Shown: positions 1-13,100, counted from the first letter of the stretch. The stretch is 64,000 nt of DNA from Myrmaecium sp. VS I D KN 1 (GCA_019775845.1 JADQAV010000026.1:558001-622000); one strand, 5' to 3'. Notes: generated from the letters alone by a model not told the origin. Program-made: numbers and translations.

Positions 1-3000
1 AGGGGTATGTTTTTCACTTTGCCGGTGCGGGGTTATTATTTGATATCTATTAGAATAGTATATCTTGTGGTATATTATACGGAGTGTATGATCTGTCACT
101 GGTGAATTGGCTGAGGATGCACTAGTTCAACGTATATCTATATTCTATCCTCTTTGTCTTTAGAAAGCTATATTTGACTTTCCGATGCGGATATTCCTAC
201 TCCTTTTGTTTTTCTCTATCGCGGGATTTCCCCCACGGCGGTCCGTGTGACTTGATGTACTCTATGTCATCTCGTTTACTTTTTCGCATCCGCTTTTCGC
301 TTTTTCGCTTTTATGAGATGGGGAATATGAAACATGGATCGGATCGATAGCAGTGGCTTGTACGGGAGCGACGTGGCGGGCGAATGAAAGGTCTTTTCTA
401 TTAACTACCATCGGCAGCACTACAGTATATACTACTTTGAATTGTACGTTGAACTAGTATTTGTTCCCTTCAGTCCTCTATAATTATAAATCCCTCTCTA
501 CAATATAAGGACCGGGACGGTGTGGAGGATGCTTGTCGCGGGCAGCCGCAGCCGCAGCCGCGGCCGCGGAACACTGCCGAAGCGCCGACCTCTCGTGCCG
601 GCACGGGGGAACTTCCGATATGCCGATCGACTGGACCTAAGGAAGCGATCCCGGTCCCCGTCCGAATTCCGAGTGCGAGTGCGAGTGCGAGAAAGGAGAA
701 CGAGGGTAAGGAATAGGAGATGAGAACGTGTGCGAGAAATGAGGGAGCGTTTGGATTTCGTATCGATGGTCGTTGGGGGTTCTGGACCCCCCTTTGATGA
801 TGTGGTTGGTTTGTTGGTTGGTTGGTTGATTGGTTGCTGGTCAGCGTCATCGATATCGATGAGTGATGTGAACCCTCGATGAGTTCAGTTGTGATGACAT
901 GTCGAGACCCTGATCTCGATGGACAAAACACACTATTTACTATCTGCTGAGGGTTTGGGGATTGTGAAGTCATACGTTCTTTTGTATGTGGTTTTTCTTC
1001 CGCTTGTTGATGTTTGATGCAGTAATTATCAACTATCATCGAGCGTTTCTTGTTTCTTTTCAGCTGACGAGAATCGTGAACGATGTGGAGGTGAGTTCGA
1101 TGTGTGAGGTGTAGGCCTCCGTCTCGTTGCTATGGGTGGTGGTGTTGGTTCTTTCCTTTGCACGAACGTCCGGCCACCGCCATCCACCACCACCATCCGC
1201 TGCGAGGCTGAGCAAACCGCACCTGCATTCCACGGTCCGATTATCTTACATAGAAGGATGCGATTACACGATCTTTAACTAGCCATCCCTTGGCGGGTGA
1301 TGGATGTAGGATAGATGGCTTGACTGTTGGAAGAAGGCTGCCTGCTGCTGCTACTGCTGCTACTGCCACTGCTACTGCACGCTGACATCAAGTACAAGTA
1401 CCCGATCTCCGAGAGACGGGAGAGCAGCGTGAGCAGCGTTTGCGTTCCTCCGCCCTAACTTAACCCAACCCCAAGCCGTGCCAACCCAACCTGACTTGAC
1501 GGGGGCACCGCCTCCGAGGCTGAGGGATGGATATTGGGATCGAATCGAAGGATGGAAGGAATGTTGGTCGGCCATTGCATGCAGGATGCTATGTACTTGT
1601 TTACATATGGCAAGTGGATCAGGTCCGAAGGATGTGAGTTCTAAGGGGTGTCACCGGCTGATGAGTTAGAGAATCTGCATGGTGTTTGATGAACCATCTG
1701 TCACGGTGTACCATCGCTTGTCGTCGTCGTGCGACTGAGGTACTACAGTACAACAACACAATTGCCCTCTCGGTCCCTCGCATCAAACAACGGCCGAGCC
1801 TTGGCCCTGTCAAGAGCATGGGAGGGCATGGGCATGTGTTGGAATGTGGCCCCGACACTCCACCTCTCACGCGACGTGCGCTGCTTTCGGACGGGGGGGC
1901 GCGGGCGCAGGCGCATTCCTTTCCTCGGGGGCGGAAAGAAAAAAGATGGGGAACAATCGCAGCGCATGCCCTCGGCGTTTGCGGTGAGACAGACCGGACC
2001 GGGACGTTTTGCTTTGTTGCTTTGTTGGATGCAGGAGGGCAGGAGAGAGATCAAAGGGGTTTCGCTAGAGAGATGTTGTGTGTTGTGTGTGTGATTCTTT
2101 GATCGATGCACTTGCCCGTCGTCATTTAACGGTGGTAGGAGTTGGTAACCATGAGCGACAGATACCCTGAACCCATAACCCAGCGAAGAAATCATAAGAA
2201 AAGAAAAACTCTCTACCAGTCTTTCGGACGTAAGAGCAGTAAGGAAAGTGTAAGTTAACCATAAAAAAGCCGGGTGGGGGCGGACGGACGACGGACGATG
2301 GACGGATGCCCGGCTGGTCGGCCAGCCGGCCGGTCGGATGGCGGCAGCGGAAATACAGTATGGTCGCGATGCGAAAAAACACCGCGGCGCCAGGAACGAG
2401 AAGGAAAAGGGAAAGAAAGGAAGATAAAACTGCTGGGATAGTGGAGCGGAAAGATATGGGGACTGGCATGATTTTGCATCCGGCTGGCCTCTCCCCGGCT
2501 CGAGGGTTTGTTGAACGTGAAGGGGGATTGGGAAGAAAAAAACGCTGGCAGGGGCCGGTTTTAATTACGGTCTCGCTTTTTGGCGTCGCCCAAAGGGCCA
2601 AAGGGCCAAAGGGCCCCGTTAACCACACCATCCCGTCGCTCCCGGCGCTTCCTGCTACCTACATTACCTGACTACCTTACCTACCTAACTACTAGTAACC
2701 ACCGAACCACCCGCGCCCTCTTCTCTTCCCTCTTCCCTCTTCCCTCTTCTCTTTCTCTCTCTTCTCTCTCTTCCTCCTTCTCCGCCGCCTTCTCCGCCTC
2801 CGCCTCCGTCTCTCCCATAAGGATCCTGCGCCCGCGACCTGCGACCTTCCACTCGCCGGTACTCCTCGAACCGCCCACCGTCCATCCACTTTCCTCCCCG
2901 TCCCAGCCAGCCTTGAACGAAGGCTCACCCGTCGCGTGCGCTGCCGCCGATCTGCCTGTTTTGGCCCGCGAAGCTTGGCCGCATCTCGCTGCATCGGACC

Positions 3001-3046
3001 GTCCACCTCTCCCCCCAATCGTCCACGGCCGCGCTGTAGCTCCACG
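1..3046. other. Intergenic region upstream of AUR1
   Basis: No convincing gene is seen. Open frames here are short, low in complexity and overlap on both strands. A TTGG-rich simple repeat lies near 802-836. A strongly pyrimidine-rich tract (about 2710-2815, mostly CT and TC) lies 230-340 bases before the AUR1 start. It probably belongs to the AUR1 promoter or 5' leader, as is common before expressed fungal genes. Confidence 0.6.
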
Positions 3047-4623
3047 ATGCAGTCTACATCATACTTCCGCTTCGACGACAGCAACACCGCCCACATGCTC
3101 TCCAACGTCAAGGTGCCGGTGCTGGCCAACATTCCGACGCTCATCCCGCACCGCCTGCGCCGGAAGTGGAGGGCGACGAGGTCGCGGATACGCAGCAGGC
3201 AGTCCCCTACGTCGTCCATCAGCTCGCTCGAGACCTCCCTCTCGCCCTCCCTCACGCTCCGCTCCCTGCGAACCCACCAGTGGTCCTTCTACGACGGTCA
3301 ATACCTCTTCCTGGCCATCGTTTGCATCTTTTCTTTGTGCATGCTCGAGTCGCCCGGCCCGCTCACCAAGACCTTCATCGCCTCTCTCCTCCTGACTGCT
3401 CTCATCATCCCGGCCCTGCGACAAGTCTGCCTACCATTCCTACCTGTGGCTACCTGGCTATTGCTCTTTGCCTCCGCGAAGTGAGTATCTTCCCTCCTCT
3501 TCTCCCTCCCCTCCTCCGCGGTGGTGCTCCGGTGGTTCTCGGCGTCACAATGGCGTTTCGAAACCACCAGGGGTGGTGAGACCTCGGCTGTCACAGCAAA
3601 TGCAATGCTTCCCAGCGCCTGTGCCTTTGGCCTCCCCCGCAATCGTTGCTAATGCGCTCCCAGATACATTTCCGGAGACTACCGCCCTCCCGTCTGGGTC
3701 CGCGTCCTTCCTGCCTTGGAGAACATCCTGTACGGTGCGAATCTGAGCAACATCCTGTCTGCGCATAAACACGTGGTATTAGACGTTCTGGCTTGGATAC
3801 CCTATGGCCTCACGCACTACGGCTCTCCGGTTGTGGTCTCGGGTTTGCTCTTCATCTGGGGACCGCCTGGGACGCTTCCCGTCTTCTCGCGGGCGTTCGG
3901 ATACATGTGCCTCGCTGGTGTCATCACTCAGATCCTGTTCCCATGTACCCCGCCGTGGTACGAGAACAAATATGGCCTCGCTCCTGCCAACTACTCCATG
4001 CCTGGCTCTCCCGCTGGCCTAGCCGCTATTGACAAGCTCCTCGGAATCGACCTGTACACATCCGCTTTCACGGCGTCGCCCATGCCGTTTGGTGCGTTCC
4101 CATCTTTGCACTCCGGCTGGGCCTCTCTCGAGGCGCTCTTCCTGGGCCACCTTTTCCCTCGCCTGATGCCTCTTTTCTTGGCCTACGTGATGTGGATTTG
4201 GTGGGCGACAATGTACCTTTCCCACCACTACGCGGTTGACCTGGTTGGCGGCAGTCTCCGTAAGTTTCGCTCTTTCGTCTGGCGAGTTTTCAGCTAACCT
4301 CTTCAGTGGCCGGTGTGATCTTCTTCGTTGCCAGAGCCAAATTCTTGCCTCGCGTGCAGATGGACAAGGCCTTCCGCTGGGACTACGACTACGTCGAAAT
4401 TGGCGAGCCCAACGATCCCTACTCTAACGGTGTTCTCGATTTCTACGAGGAGTTCCAACCGCCCCACTCCGACAGCGACGAATGGGCCATCGGATCATCC
4501 TCGTCATACTCCAATGGATCGAGGACTCCGTCTACTGGTTGCAGGAGTCCTGTGGACGACAATCAGTCTATGTGGGAAGGTGACACGCTCGCGTCTCATT
4601 CGGATCACGAGCAGTCACGATAG
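3047..4623 (+). CDS. aur1: Inositol phosphorylceramide synthase catalytic subunit (Aur1)
   Basis: Three exons: 3047-3480, 3664-4259 and 4307-4623, 448 residues. Aur1 moves phosphoinositol from phosphatidylinositol to ceramide in the Golgi. It is the essential fungal sphingolipid step and the target of aureobasidin A. The protein has several hydrophobic segments from about residue 100. It carries both parts of the PAP2-type active site: PSLHSGW with His294, and SHHYAVD with His333 and Asp337, matching the yeast His255 and His294/Asp298 arrangement. The first intron (183 nt) has a GTGAGT donor and ends CCCAG. The second (47 nt) has GTAAGT and ends TTCAG, and both restore the frame exactly. The Ser/Asp-rich C-terminal tail (from about residue 400) is cytosolic in the family. 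The start was chosen because it follows a CCACG context and gives the usual N-terminus. Length fits the family. Confidence 0.93.
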
Positions 4624-6676
4624 TGGTGATTGCGCCTTTCGCCGTTAGCCGTTGTGCTTTTCTTTCTCGCGCCGTCCTTTTGACGAAAACATTTTGGGGA
4701 TCATCGCCCTGGCCACGTTATAACGAATAACGCATTTTCTCGGAGTTTCTTGAGCATTTGAACCGGCTTCGGACCTGTATCTTTTCTTCCCATTGCACAG
4801 GCATCACTCCGCAGCATCCCGGATTCGAATCGGCCGTTGATTGACAGCGTTTCTCCGCTAGCCGGGTAATGGTTTGATACCGGATTGGAACGCGTTGCTG
4901 GTCAACTTTTTTTTTCCCTTCTGCCGCGCCGGACTCGTTTGGGATTTCACGCCTCGAAAATCCTTATTGGAACCAGCATTTGACCCTTCGTCGCGACTGC
5001 ATGCATGCATCAAGGATCGTCTTCATCCTGCCATCCGTCGACAGTCAATTTCCGGAAACTTCCGCAGGTGACTTTTGCTGGCATCACGAAGTTTTTATCT
5101 TGTTCTAAAACATCAACCTTACCCATTCTTCTTTGCTGGGCAGTTTTGGAGAGCATCTTTCCACGTTGCATTTGCTCTCTGTCATGATACCCGTAACGGT
5201 CGCTTCTGTATCACCTTCCGTCGAAGGAAGAACGTACATCATCCTTGTATAACACACAACAACACACAACAACGCCCTCGCTTTCTGTCTCAAGGTCACC
5301 AGGTGTAAAAGATGAGAAGGCGAGTGGAGTGGAATGGAGTGGAGTGGGCGCGTTGTGTCGCGTTCGGGTGGTGGGGACCAGCGATCAGGGCCTGATTCCG
5401 GAAGGAGAAGAGATGGTATTTTCTTTGGGGCGAATTGGTTGGAAATTGGGGGCTATGAATGGGGAAGTAATTGGTAATTTTCAACTGAAGGGGACATCAC
5501 CTTCTGGAAAAAAGGGGGCACTGAAGTCGCGAGGTGGACCGGGGAGAGAAGGAGAGGAGATACGAATTCTTTTTTCTTTCGCCATGGGCTGTCTCTTCCA
5601 TTCTTCCCTCCGGAGCGCGCGGTTTTCCCTTGATAGGGTCTTCCTCCGGTCGAGAAGAGGACGACACCGCTTCGGTGGTTCTCTTTTCTTCTCAGTTTTT
5701 TTCATCTTTTCCCTCTTGATCCTCGGAACCAAAAAGGAAAAGGAAGCACCTTTCGGAGTGGTAATGATGCAGGGAGAGAGAGGGAGACGAAAAAGCAGGA
5801 GGAACGGGAAGACGAAGAGAAAAAGAAAAAGAGGGTGTTGGAGGCAGAGGAAGGGGGTAACTGAGGAGCCCGCCGCTATAAATACCTACCTCCACCGCCT
5901 ATCATGCATCTCTACCCAGTCGTCATCATCACGCCTCCTACCTTCTCAACCTCCTATCCTCACGTATACTTTTACTTTTCACGTTTACCCATCACCTTTA
6001 ACCTCCTCCTCCTCCTCATTCTCCACGCTTTAGTATATATATAGTTCAGCTTGATACGTAATGCTTAATCCTTTATCTTTCTGTCCTATTCCATCTCTTT
6101 ATGTCTGGTGTTGTCCATCTGGGGCTTGCTTCGTGCTGGCTCTTGCTCTTCCCTGACTTTCTCATCACTTTGTGCGTGTGTGGTTGTGCCGGGTAGAGAG
6201 GTGGAGGGGTTGGTGGGATGAGTGGTTACGGAAGAAAGAAGAAAGACGAGGAACAGGAAGGCAGACACATGGATGGCTCGCGGCGGTTAGGAAGAAGGGG
6301 GGTTGAAGAAAGGCTGGAGGGGATACGTGATCATCCATGCACCGGACTTCCTTCCTCTCTACATCGACATCATCACAATCGTTCACGGCTTCAGCAGACA
6401 GATGCTCTGATTCTTGCTTTCTATTTCTCAACCGTCTTGTTGTATTGTTGTACTGTACATTACACCACCCCGTCTCGCATCCTCTCCCGCCCCGCCCCGG
6501 AAGGGTCGATCTGGGTTTCCTGGGAGCGGAGAGATCATCTACCACCATCCCTCCTTTCACCTTTCATCTTCCCTCCTCACGCAACCCAAGGACGGGCAGC
6601 GAAGCGCACGCCGTCTCGACGGGTCGGGGGCTCGCTCTGGCTCTGGCTCTGGGGAGCGCGTTTGCCTAAAGTTATT
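4624..6676. other. Intergenic region between AUR1 and the secreted-protein gene
   Basis: AUR1 ends on the + strand and the next gene also ends here on the - strand, so both 3' ends face this 2 kb stretch. A good TATA box (TATAAATA at 5877-5884) is followed by pyrimidine-rich DNA on the + strand, which could start a transcript. No + strand frame downstream looks like protein. A 262-codon open frame at 5245-6033 is low-complexity and I do not accept it as a gene. Confidence 0.5.
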
Positions 6677-7932
6677 TCATTGCGTTAGCAGATGATCCTG
6701 TCTGATAGGAAAGGGGGTTTTAGATGCAGAGGGGATGCGCGTACCGAAGCTGCTGCTGCCGAAGCCGTTACCAAAGCCGTTCCCGAAGCCGTTGCTGTTA
6801 CCGAAGCTGCTGCTGCTGCCGAAGCCGCTGCTGGTGCCGCTACCAAAGCCGCTGCTGGTGCCGCTACCGAAGCCGCTGCTGGTGCTGCTACCGAAGCCAC
6901 TGCTGGTGCTGGTGCTGCTACCGAAGCCGTTGAAGCTGTTGTTGTTACCATTGTTGTCATCGTCATCGTCGTCGTCGTCATCGGAGGAGGAGGAGGAGGT
7001 GGAACTGCTCTGGCCGACGGTGAACTTGGTGCAGTCGTCCTGGGCGCCGCGCTGGGCGATCGGCATGAGGACGGGCTGGTGGTTGCTGGCGGAGGTCATG
7101 GTGCAGACGCGGTAGGTGCCGGCGGGTAGGCCGCCGTCGACGGTAGCCTCGAGGTTGCCGTTCCCGTCCCCGGCGTCGTTGATGCCCTTGAAGAAGACGA
7201 AGTCGTTGGCGTCGAGCGGCTGGTCGGGCGTCATGGTGCCGCCCATGTCCTGGATCGTGACGTGGGTGTGCCCGACCACCTGCCCGTTCGAGAGCTGCTG
7301 GGGCGCGGAGTAGTAGGTGCTGTCTGGGTTGGTGAAGGAGCCGGCGACGAGGTTCTTGACCGCCACGTTGACGGTGAAGTCCTGGTTCTCGTCGATGTCT
7401 TCGCCGGGTTGGGGAGATGTGATAATGGATGATATCATGTTATCCGTCGACGGGATGTCACCCATGACTGCCATAAGTTAGCGTGGTCCATCTCCATACA
7501 CGAAGCGGGCGGATTACCAACGCCATTGCAAGAGCCATCTTCGACCTGTTGACCGTTCGTAAGGGTTTTCCCGGAGCAGAAGTTGATGAAATTGGCATCA
7601 TCGCTAAGACTTGGTCAGTAGGGATGGCCTACATGTATCGAAGATGGGTATACGAACGTAAGTGAGCTCGCCTGACCGTCTTCAGCGTCGCTGTCTTGTC
7701 CATCTGATGCACTCCCGGACTGCAGGTTGCTGGAGTCCAGGACAAGGCTGCTGCTATTGTCGTTGTCGTCGTTGTCGTCGTCGTCATTATGTTTGTTACT
7801 CACGCCGGTGTTGAAGCTGCCACCGCTGTTCCCAAAACCTTGCCCGAAGCTCCCAAACCCACCATATGCCAGGGCAACATCAGCGAGACCAACGATCAGA
7901 GCGAGTAGTGATATAACTCGAGAGAAGCGCAT
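6677..7932 (-). CDS. Secreted conserved fungal protein with poly-Asp and FG/SG repeats
   Basis: Three exons on the minus strand: 7932-7658, 7603-7518 and 7467-6677, 383 residues. A clear signal peptide (MRFSRVISLLALIVGLADVALA) is followed by an acidic, Gly/Asn-rich spacer. A conserved domain follows at about residues 93-271. It begins with an INFCSGKTLTNG block and a SCNG block, and continues with TYYSAPQQL, GHTHVTIQ and FVFFKGIND blocks. I recognise this as a widespread family of secreted fungal proteins of unknown function. The C-terminal third is unusual: nine consecutive Asp (about 283-291), then tandem GFGS(S/G)(S/T)TSS units to about 362. The second intron (GTAATC...GCAG, 50 nt) is clear. 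The first uses an unusual GTTCGT donor, chosen because it keeps the frame. A possible third intron near 6735-6690 would replace the last residues with a short repeat-like tail. There is no GPI signal. Confidence 0.8.
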
Positions 7933-9262
7933 GATAACAAGTGAATGCAGTCAGTAGCGAGAACGGCCGTGAGAGATGAGTCGAAAGGTGATCCGGTCAA
8001 TATTAAAAGGAAAAGGTACCGGCTGGCGGCTTCAGAAGAGAAGAAGATAAGACACGCTCAACGTGACCTGGAGAAGAGAAAGGGAAGGGCGGAAAAAGAA
8101 CGTAACCCTTGGGTAAATGCCAGCTGGTCCACGATTTAGGTGATGATAAGGCTGCATTCTCAACAGCGGCAAGAGTGTCTTTTAAAACCAAGTCGCGATG
8201 CCATCCAGAGTGCATGCCACTAGGGATGGAGGTTGCTGTTGCTGGTTGAAACTAGTCATGAAGGCGCATCTGTCTCACGACCAGGCTCACGAAGCCTCCA
8301 CGGAACAGAATTGTGAATGCAAGAGTAAGCAGAGATGGCCTTGATGTTGTTAGGCTGATCCGTCCAGCATGACATTGGATGGGTTTTGCGGGGAGCGGAG
8401 CATCAAGGTTGAAACCGGGTTTGTTTGAGCTTGGAGAAGCTATCCTCTTAAAGCGCCCGGATGTCCTGGACGTATCGCTAGACGCGAGGAACAACCAACT
8501 GCTTGTTCTCCGAAATATCGTTGGAGGGAGCCGAAAATCATATTATCGGATCTCATTGGTAATATAGAAATCTTGATGATGTTGCAGTGCAGAATTCCAG
8601 TCAAATCGCGGTGTGTCTGTATATCTGGACCTTGCCTGGCCTCTCGTTCGCCGGCTATCGTGACTGAATTCCTGAACAGTTTTCACTTAAGCTTCTTCTG
8701 TAACCTTCTTTGCAATAAGCAGTAACCCCTGTACTTTGCCGTGGCACACGGAGGTTTTGCGTCTCTCGGAACCCAAGTATGTTGCAACCGCCAAGGGACG
8801 TCGATAGCCACTATGATCGATGATACCTGGAATGTCGCGAGGCATTGAACGTCTCGTCTTCCCCAGCAGCCATTCTGGCTCTCTGCTTTGTAATAGTAAT
8901 AGCTCTCTGCAAACGTCTGCCTCGGCCTTTGCCTATTCCTTGCCTATGCCCCTTTACCTATGCCTTATATCAAGACTCTTACTTACTGTCGACATAGGTT
9001 CGTCTTCACCAGGCGTTCCACTCCTTTACATTGGTCTTTCCGGATATGTTGCGCGTGTGGCTCGCAGTTCGCATTGCCGTCTACTGTAAGCCGTCCGGAT
9101 GATTAGCAAACTCGTTATGGGATAACAAGGCAAGCAAACGTTTTCCGTATGCTGAAATGCTAATCGATGGTTGGTGGATGACAGATGTCGATATATTCTC
9201 TCGGATCAACGCTTCATCATGAGTCTTCGATTTGTCGTGACTCGGTGATCTACACCACCGCA
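7933..9262. other. Intergenic region
   Basis: This stretch separates the start of the secreted-protein gene from the 3' end of the PhzF-like gene. I see only short, unrelated open frames with no recognisable protein and no strong repeat. Confidence 0.5.
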
Positions 9263-10195
9263 TCAAAGACGCAGAGTCCCTTCCATGACCTCGACCGCGC
9301 TTCCACCTAGAGTGACGACGTCGACATTCCCGTCCTGGCTCAGAGTGACCTCAACCTCGATAACACTTCTCCGACCCATCTCGACGCCTTGCGTGAGTTC
9401 GTACGTGCATCTGCTCCCCGGCGTGCCTTCCTGCAAGGCCAGGAAGGAGCATAATGCACTAGCAGCACTCCCGGTGGCCGGATCCTCCAATGCGCCAGCA
9501 ATCATCCTGGTACGCAGCCTGACCACACCATCTCCTGAATCCGGCAGGGTCACATAGAAGTACATCCCGACGAAGGAGTCTGTCCAGTCTTCATCGAGTT
9601 CGACGTCAATGGAGTATGGAGTCGACGAGACATCTTTGAGATCCTCCTCGCTCTCGAGTTTGACCATCACGAAGGTCATGCCCCTGACTATGCTGAAAGG
9701 TGGAGACTGTTCAGGGATCCGGGACAGGGCCCGGGCCGCGAGCTGAGGCTGCAGCTTCGCTACCTGCAACCGCGGGACGCTTCCCTGATGCAAGTGGACG
9801 TTATGAGGTATCTGGGCCCTGGCCACCCGTCGGGTAACGTCATATTGAAGCCGAATCAAGCCAGCCTTCGTGATAAAGGTCCCTTCGACTGATCCCGAAG
9901 CCTGGGATTGCTGGGACAGAACCCAACATGCAGTACCGACCGTGGGATGTCCCGCGAATGGTAACTCGCGCTCCAGGGTGAAGATGTCGATTGGCCAAGT
10001 CCGGTCCGGATTGCGCTTCGCATCGCCGTGCAGGAATACCGTTTCCGAGTAATTGAACTCTCTGGTGATGTTTTGCTTTTGGACCTGGCTGAGGACCACC
10101 CCGCTGGGAACTTGCACGATAGCGAGCTGATTACCCGAGAACCTGTCCGTGGTGAAGACGTCGAGCGTGACATAAGTGAGCGTGGAGGTAGCCAT
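9263..10195 (-). CDS. PhzF-family isomerase/epimerase-like protein
   Basis: Single exon, 310 residues, the normal size of the family. PhzF proteins have two similar halves (diaminopimelate epimerase fold) around a central cavity. Characterised members isomerise small metabolites such as the phenazine precursor, but most fungal members have no known substrate. Visible hallmarks are the start (YVTLDVFTTDRFSGNQLAIV), the EFNYSETVF segment with the likely catalytic Glu51, the PFAGHPTVG loop (His83) and DPATGSAASAL (about 238-248). An upstream in-frame ATG would add 12 residues (MDCAGRVGFEPL). I prefer the MATSTL start because family similarity begins there. There is no neighbouring biosynthetic gene, so no pathway is suggested. 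Loss or gain could be frequent for such a stand-alone gene, but its sequence looks intact. Confidence 0.9.
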   Translation of the reverse strand: MATSTLTYVTLDVFTTDRFSGNQLAIVQVPSGVVLSQVQKQNITREFNYSETVFLHGDAKRNPDRTWPIDIFTLERELPFAGHPTVGTACWVLSQQSQASGSVEGTFITKAGLIRLQYDVTRRVARAQIPHNVHLHQGSVPRLQVAKLQPQLAARALSRIPEQSPPFSIVRGMTFVMVKLESEEDLKDVSSTPYSIDVELDEDWTDSFVGMYFYVTLPDSGDGVVRLRTRMIAGALEDPATGSAASALCSFLALQEGTPGSRCTYELTQGVEMGRRSVIEVEVTLSQDGNVDVVTLGGSAVEVMEGTLRL

Positions 10196-13100
10196 GAGGG
10201 GTTCGAATCCTACGCGTCCAGCGCAGTCCAAACTTCGTATATCAGAATTTGAAATGCAGTTCGATGAGCCAATTGGTAGAGAGGTGCCCCTTGCAAAATC
10301 TCACCGCATCTCTCCTCGCTTACTGCGGGGAGATTAGATCGCGTCCAAAAACCACCGTTTCCAACAGCGTCGTTTCGAGAGGAGAGCAGATGCAGCCACT
10401 CCTGCAATAGTGATAACCTGGGCGCTCCGCCGCTTCTCGCTGCGGCAGCTTATGGTGCGCGCAGGTATGGTTCAGTGACATCATGCTTTCGGCGGGCTCG
10501 AGGGTTCTTTGGACAACAGATCTGAGCCTCTGGAGCCCACGTTGCGCAAGCCGTTGCAGTTTATACAACCCAAGAGGTCAAAGAGGGTAACAGAAGGTGC
10601 AATAATCCCCGTGGGAGTGAAGAAAGGCGGAGAATGCAACTGCCGCATAGGAGCTGCGGGTATTGATGCCAGCCCCGAGAACATCGGAGAGCACCTTCGG
10701 CCGGAGTCAATATACTATTACAGGTCTTCTGCCAGTAGAAGGACGAGTGCTATCTCAAGACTCCAGTTCCGATCTTGCACAAAATATTGCCAATGCTTCC
10801 CCGAGAGCCAGTGCCCAGTCCAAGAGCCCGTGTAACCGGCGCTCAACCATAGAGAGACTTCATCGAGTCCACCGTGGTAGACTGCAGATCCCACGCGTTC
10901 CTCCCCACGGCCACGAATATCGCAGCAATCCCGTCTCGAAGGTCTCGCGATGGTGTAGATCACGCCTATCGCACGGTTTAAGCCACTGCGTCCTCACGCT
11001 CCCAATCGTGAGGGAACCCATGCGACGTGATCAGGGGGCATTGACCGTATGCTAAACCGTGTCCCCTAACCTGGCAGAAACGGACATGATGTTGATCGAC
11101 ATGGCTTCTGGTCAGGTCAATATTGGCGCTTTTAGTAAACACTGAAGGCGTGGTGGGGAGCGGCGGTCTTTAAAGGCCGCAGCGGGCCATTCCTCCCGCT
11201 CTTCCCCTACTGGCTTCTGCGCAAGTTCAGCCCATTCACACGATCCTATGCGTGGTCCTATCGTCGTTAGGAGACTGCGAACGGTGCCGTTAAGACTCAG
11301 GGCTTGCCAGGAACAGTGGGGCGCAAAAAAGGGCCGAAGGAGCCTTTTGTGATCGTCTCTGTCATGGAAGGCCGTCGAGCTGTTCTGGGCCTGGTACGGA
11401 TTATCGGAGGGGAATAACTTTGTGCAGCCATCCGTCGTGAGGCGGCGGGCTGTCAATCGGGTCGTGGGATCCCCTTGCACCTGCAGTTGACATGGCCCAC
11501 TGGGCTACGCGGTTTCGACGATCCGCTGGGTCTCCGACAGAAAAGCTCCGACTTGATGAGCTGCCATTGGCGGAAAGCACACAAATCCCACGCATTAACC
11601 GCCATCCGAGCCTGTCCCCTGTCGGCACATTTTTTTTCTTTTTCGTCTTTATGCAGCCTGCAGGCGGGCCTGTGAACGGTGGCCTTCGAGTCTCGACGTG
11701 CATTCATGTGCGATCGGGGAAGTCACTGCATTTGCCGTCGTACATTGGACCGTCGCCAAGCGACTTCGAAGTAGCCCTCGACTCGAAGGTCTGTTTCGTA
11801 TCGTCGCGGATGGACAAGAGAAATGGGTCCATGATGGAGACTGCGGGACATTCGGGCTTCAGAACGAGCTGAGCCGTGTAGAACGTGGAACTTGGGCAGT
11901 CTGATCCCACGCTCCACCTTCATCCAATGGATAGCGCAGTGTGCGTACGTACGGTTCGCTCTGGTGCCCTGAGAACTGGCTATACAGTAGTGCATGAGCC
12001 TGCGTAACAAGGCATGCGGCGACCTGCGGCGACCGGCTGGGTATCGCCATGCCACCGTGACCGACCGTGTTGCTCGCCGGCGTCCCGCCCGTGGGAAGGA
12101 GCCGTGATGAGGATGAACGCAGACCGGGCGAACCGATCGTGAACCCGCCTTCAATGATCCAGGAGCGACATCGCGACGGGAGCGGAGAAGCTACCCTTTT
12201 GCAGTCGCGGAGAAGAGTGCGCTCGTGTCCGGAGGCTGAGAGTGAGCGGACGAAGTGCCGCAGCAAGACTAGCACACTTCCAGCTGGTGCGAGGTTCCTG
12301 TTCCCCGGATCCTTAGCTGCGGCGGTTTCCCTGGCCGTGATCCATCCTGGCGTTGGGGCTATGCACAGGTTAGGAAATGCTCTGTGGTCGCTGTGCGTGG
12401 GATGCAGCCCATTGTATGCCAGGGGTCGCTGAGCCGTTTGTTCCACGCGGTCGGTTCCGTCGAGGGAGGGGGTGGGAGAGGGAGACGGAGACGAAGAGGA
12501 GGAGGAGGAGGAGGACTCACCTAAAAATCCCTTACGCCCACAGTCACATACAACATACAATTGCCCGCCCTCGCTCCCTTCGTTGACTTTCCCCAGGTCG
12601 TTTCTGATATCCAGAGCAAGCTCTGTCAATCAATTGCCTTTCGTCGTATCCTCTGCCGTGCATCAAGTTGTCTTGTCATTCGTTTAGGCTGTCGGACCCT
12701 CCGTCGCCGCGCTCCCAGCATCTAGCGAACCTCTCGTGAACATCAGCCGCCGCAGGGACCGCTCTTGATCATCTACCCTCCTCGGCCAGAGCGTCTCTCT
12801 CTCACGTCGATCCTCAAGGTGTGATGCCAGGGAGCCGTTGGGCATTCACCTGATATCGCTGCTCCTTGCTCGATCCTTCCCCTCCTTTTTCTTCCTCCCT
12901 CATCTTCAACCACATTCCTTTCGCCTTTCCGTCCTTACCTGCCACGCTTGTCAATCCTTCCAAACGACTCATAGATAGCTTCATCGGTCAATTGCTACAG
13001 TACGAGACCGTGAACACCCGACCAACTATACCAACCTCTCGCCTCCGGACATCATTACGTTGCGAACACTGTTGGAACCGCGCGGAGTTGATTGTGTACA

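Noticed and set aside
5245-6033. 262-codon open frame downstream of AUR1
   Set aside because: Low-complexity basic sequence from purine-rich DNA; no domain and no start context or partner exon.
10197-10225. GGTTCGAATCC, a tRNA T-arm-like sequence next to the PhzF start
   Set aside because: No matching D-arm or acceptor stem is found 70-90 bases upstream, and the stem around the loop does not pair. It overlaps the coding start, so it is coincidence or at best a fragment.
10262-10330. CCAATTGGTAGAG, similar to a tRNA A box, followed by TTGCAAAA
   Set aside because: There is no GTTCGA T-loop at the right distance and the acceptor ends do not pair.
11859-12629. 256-codon minus-strand open frame
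   Set aside because: Poly-Ser arises from a GAG repeat; the rest has no recognisable block and no conserved splice structure.
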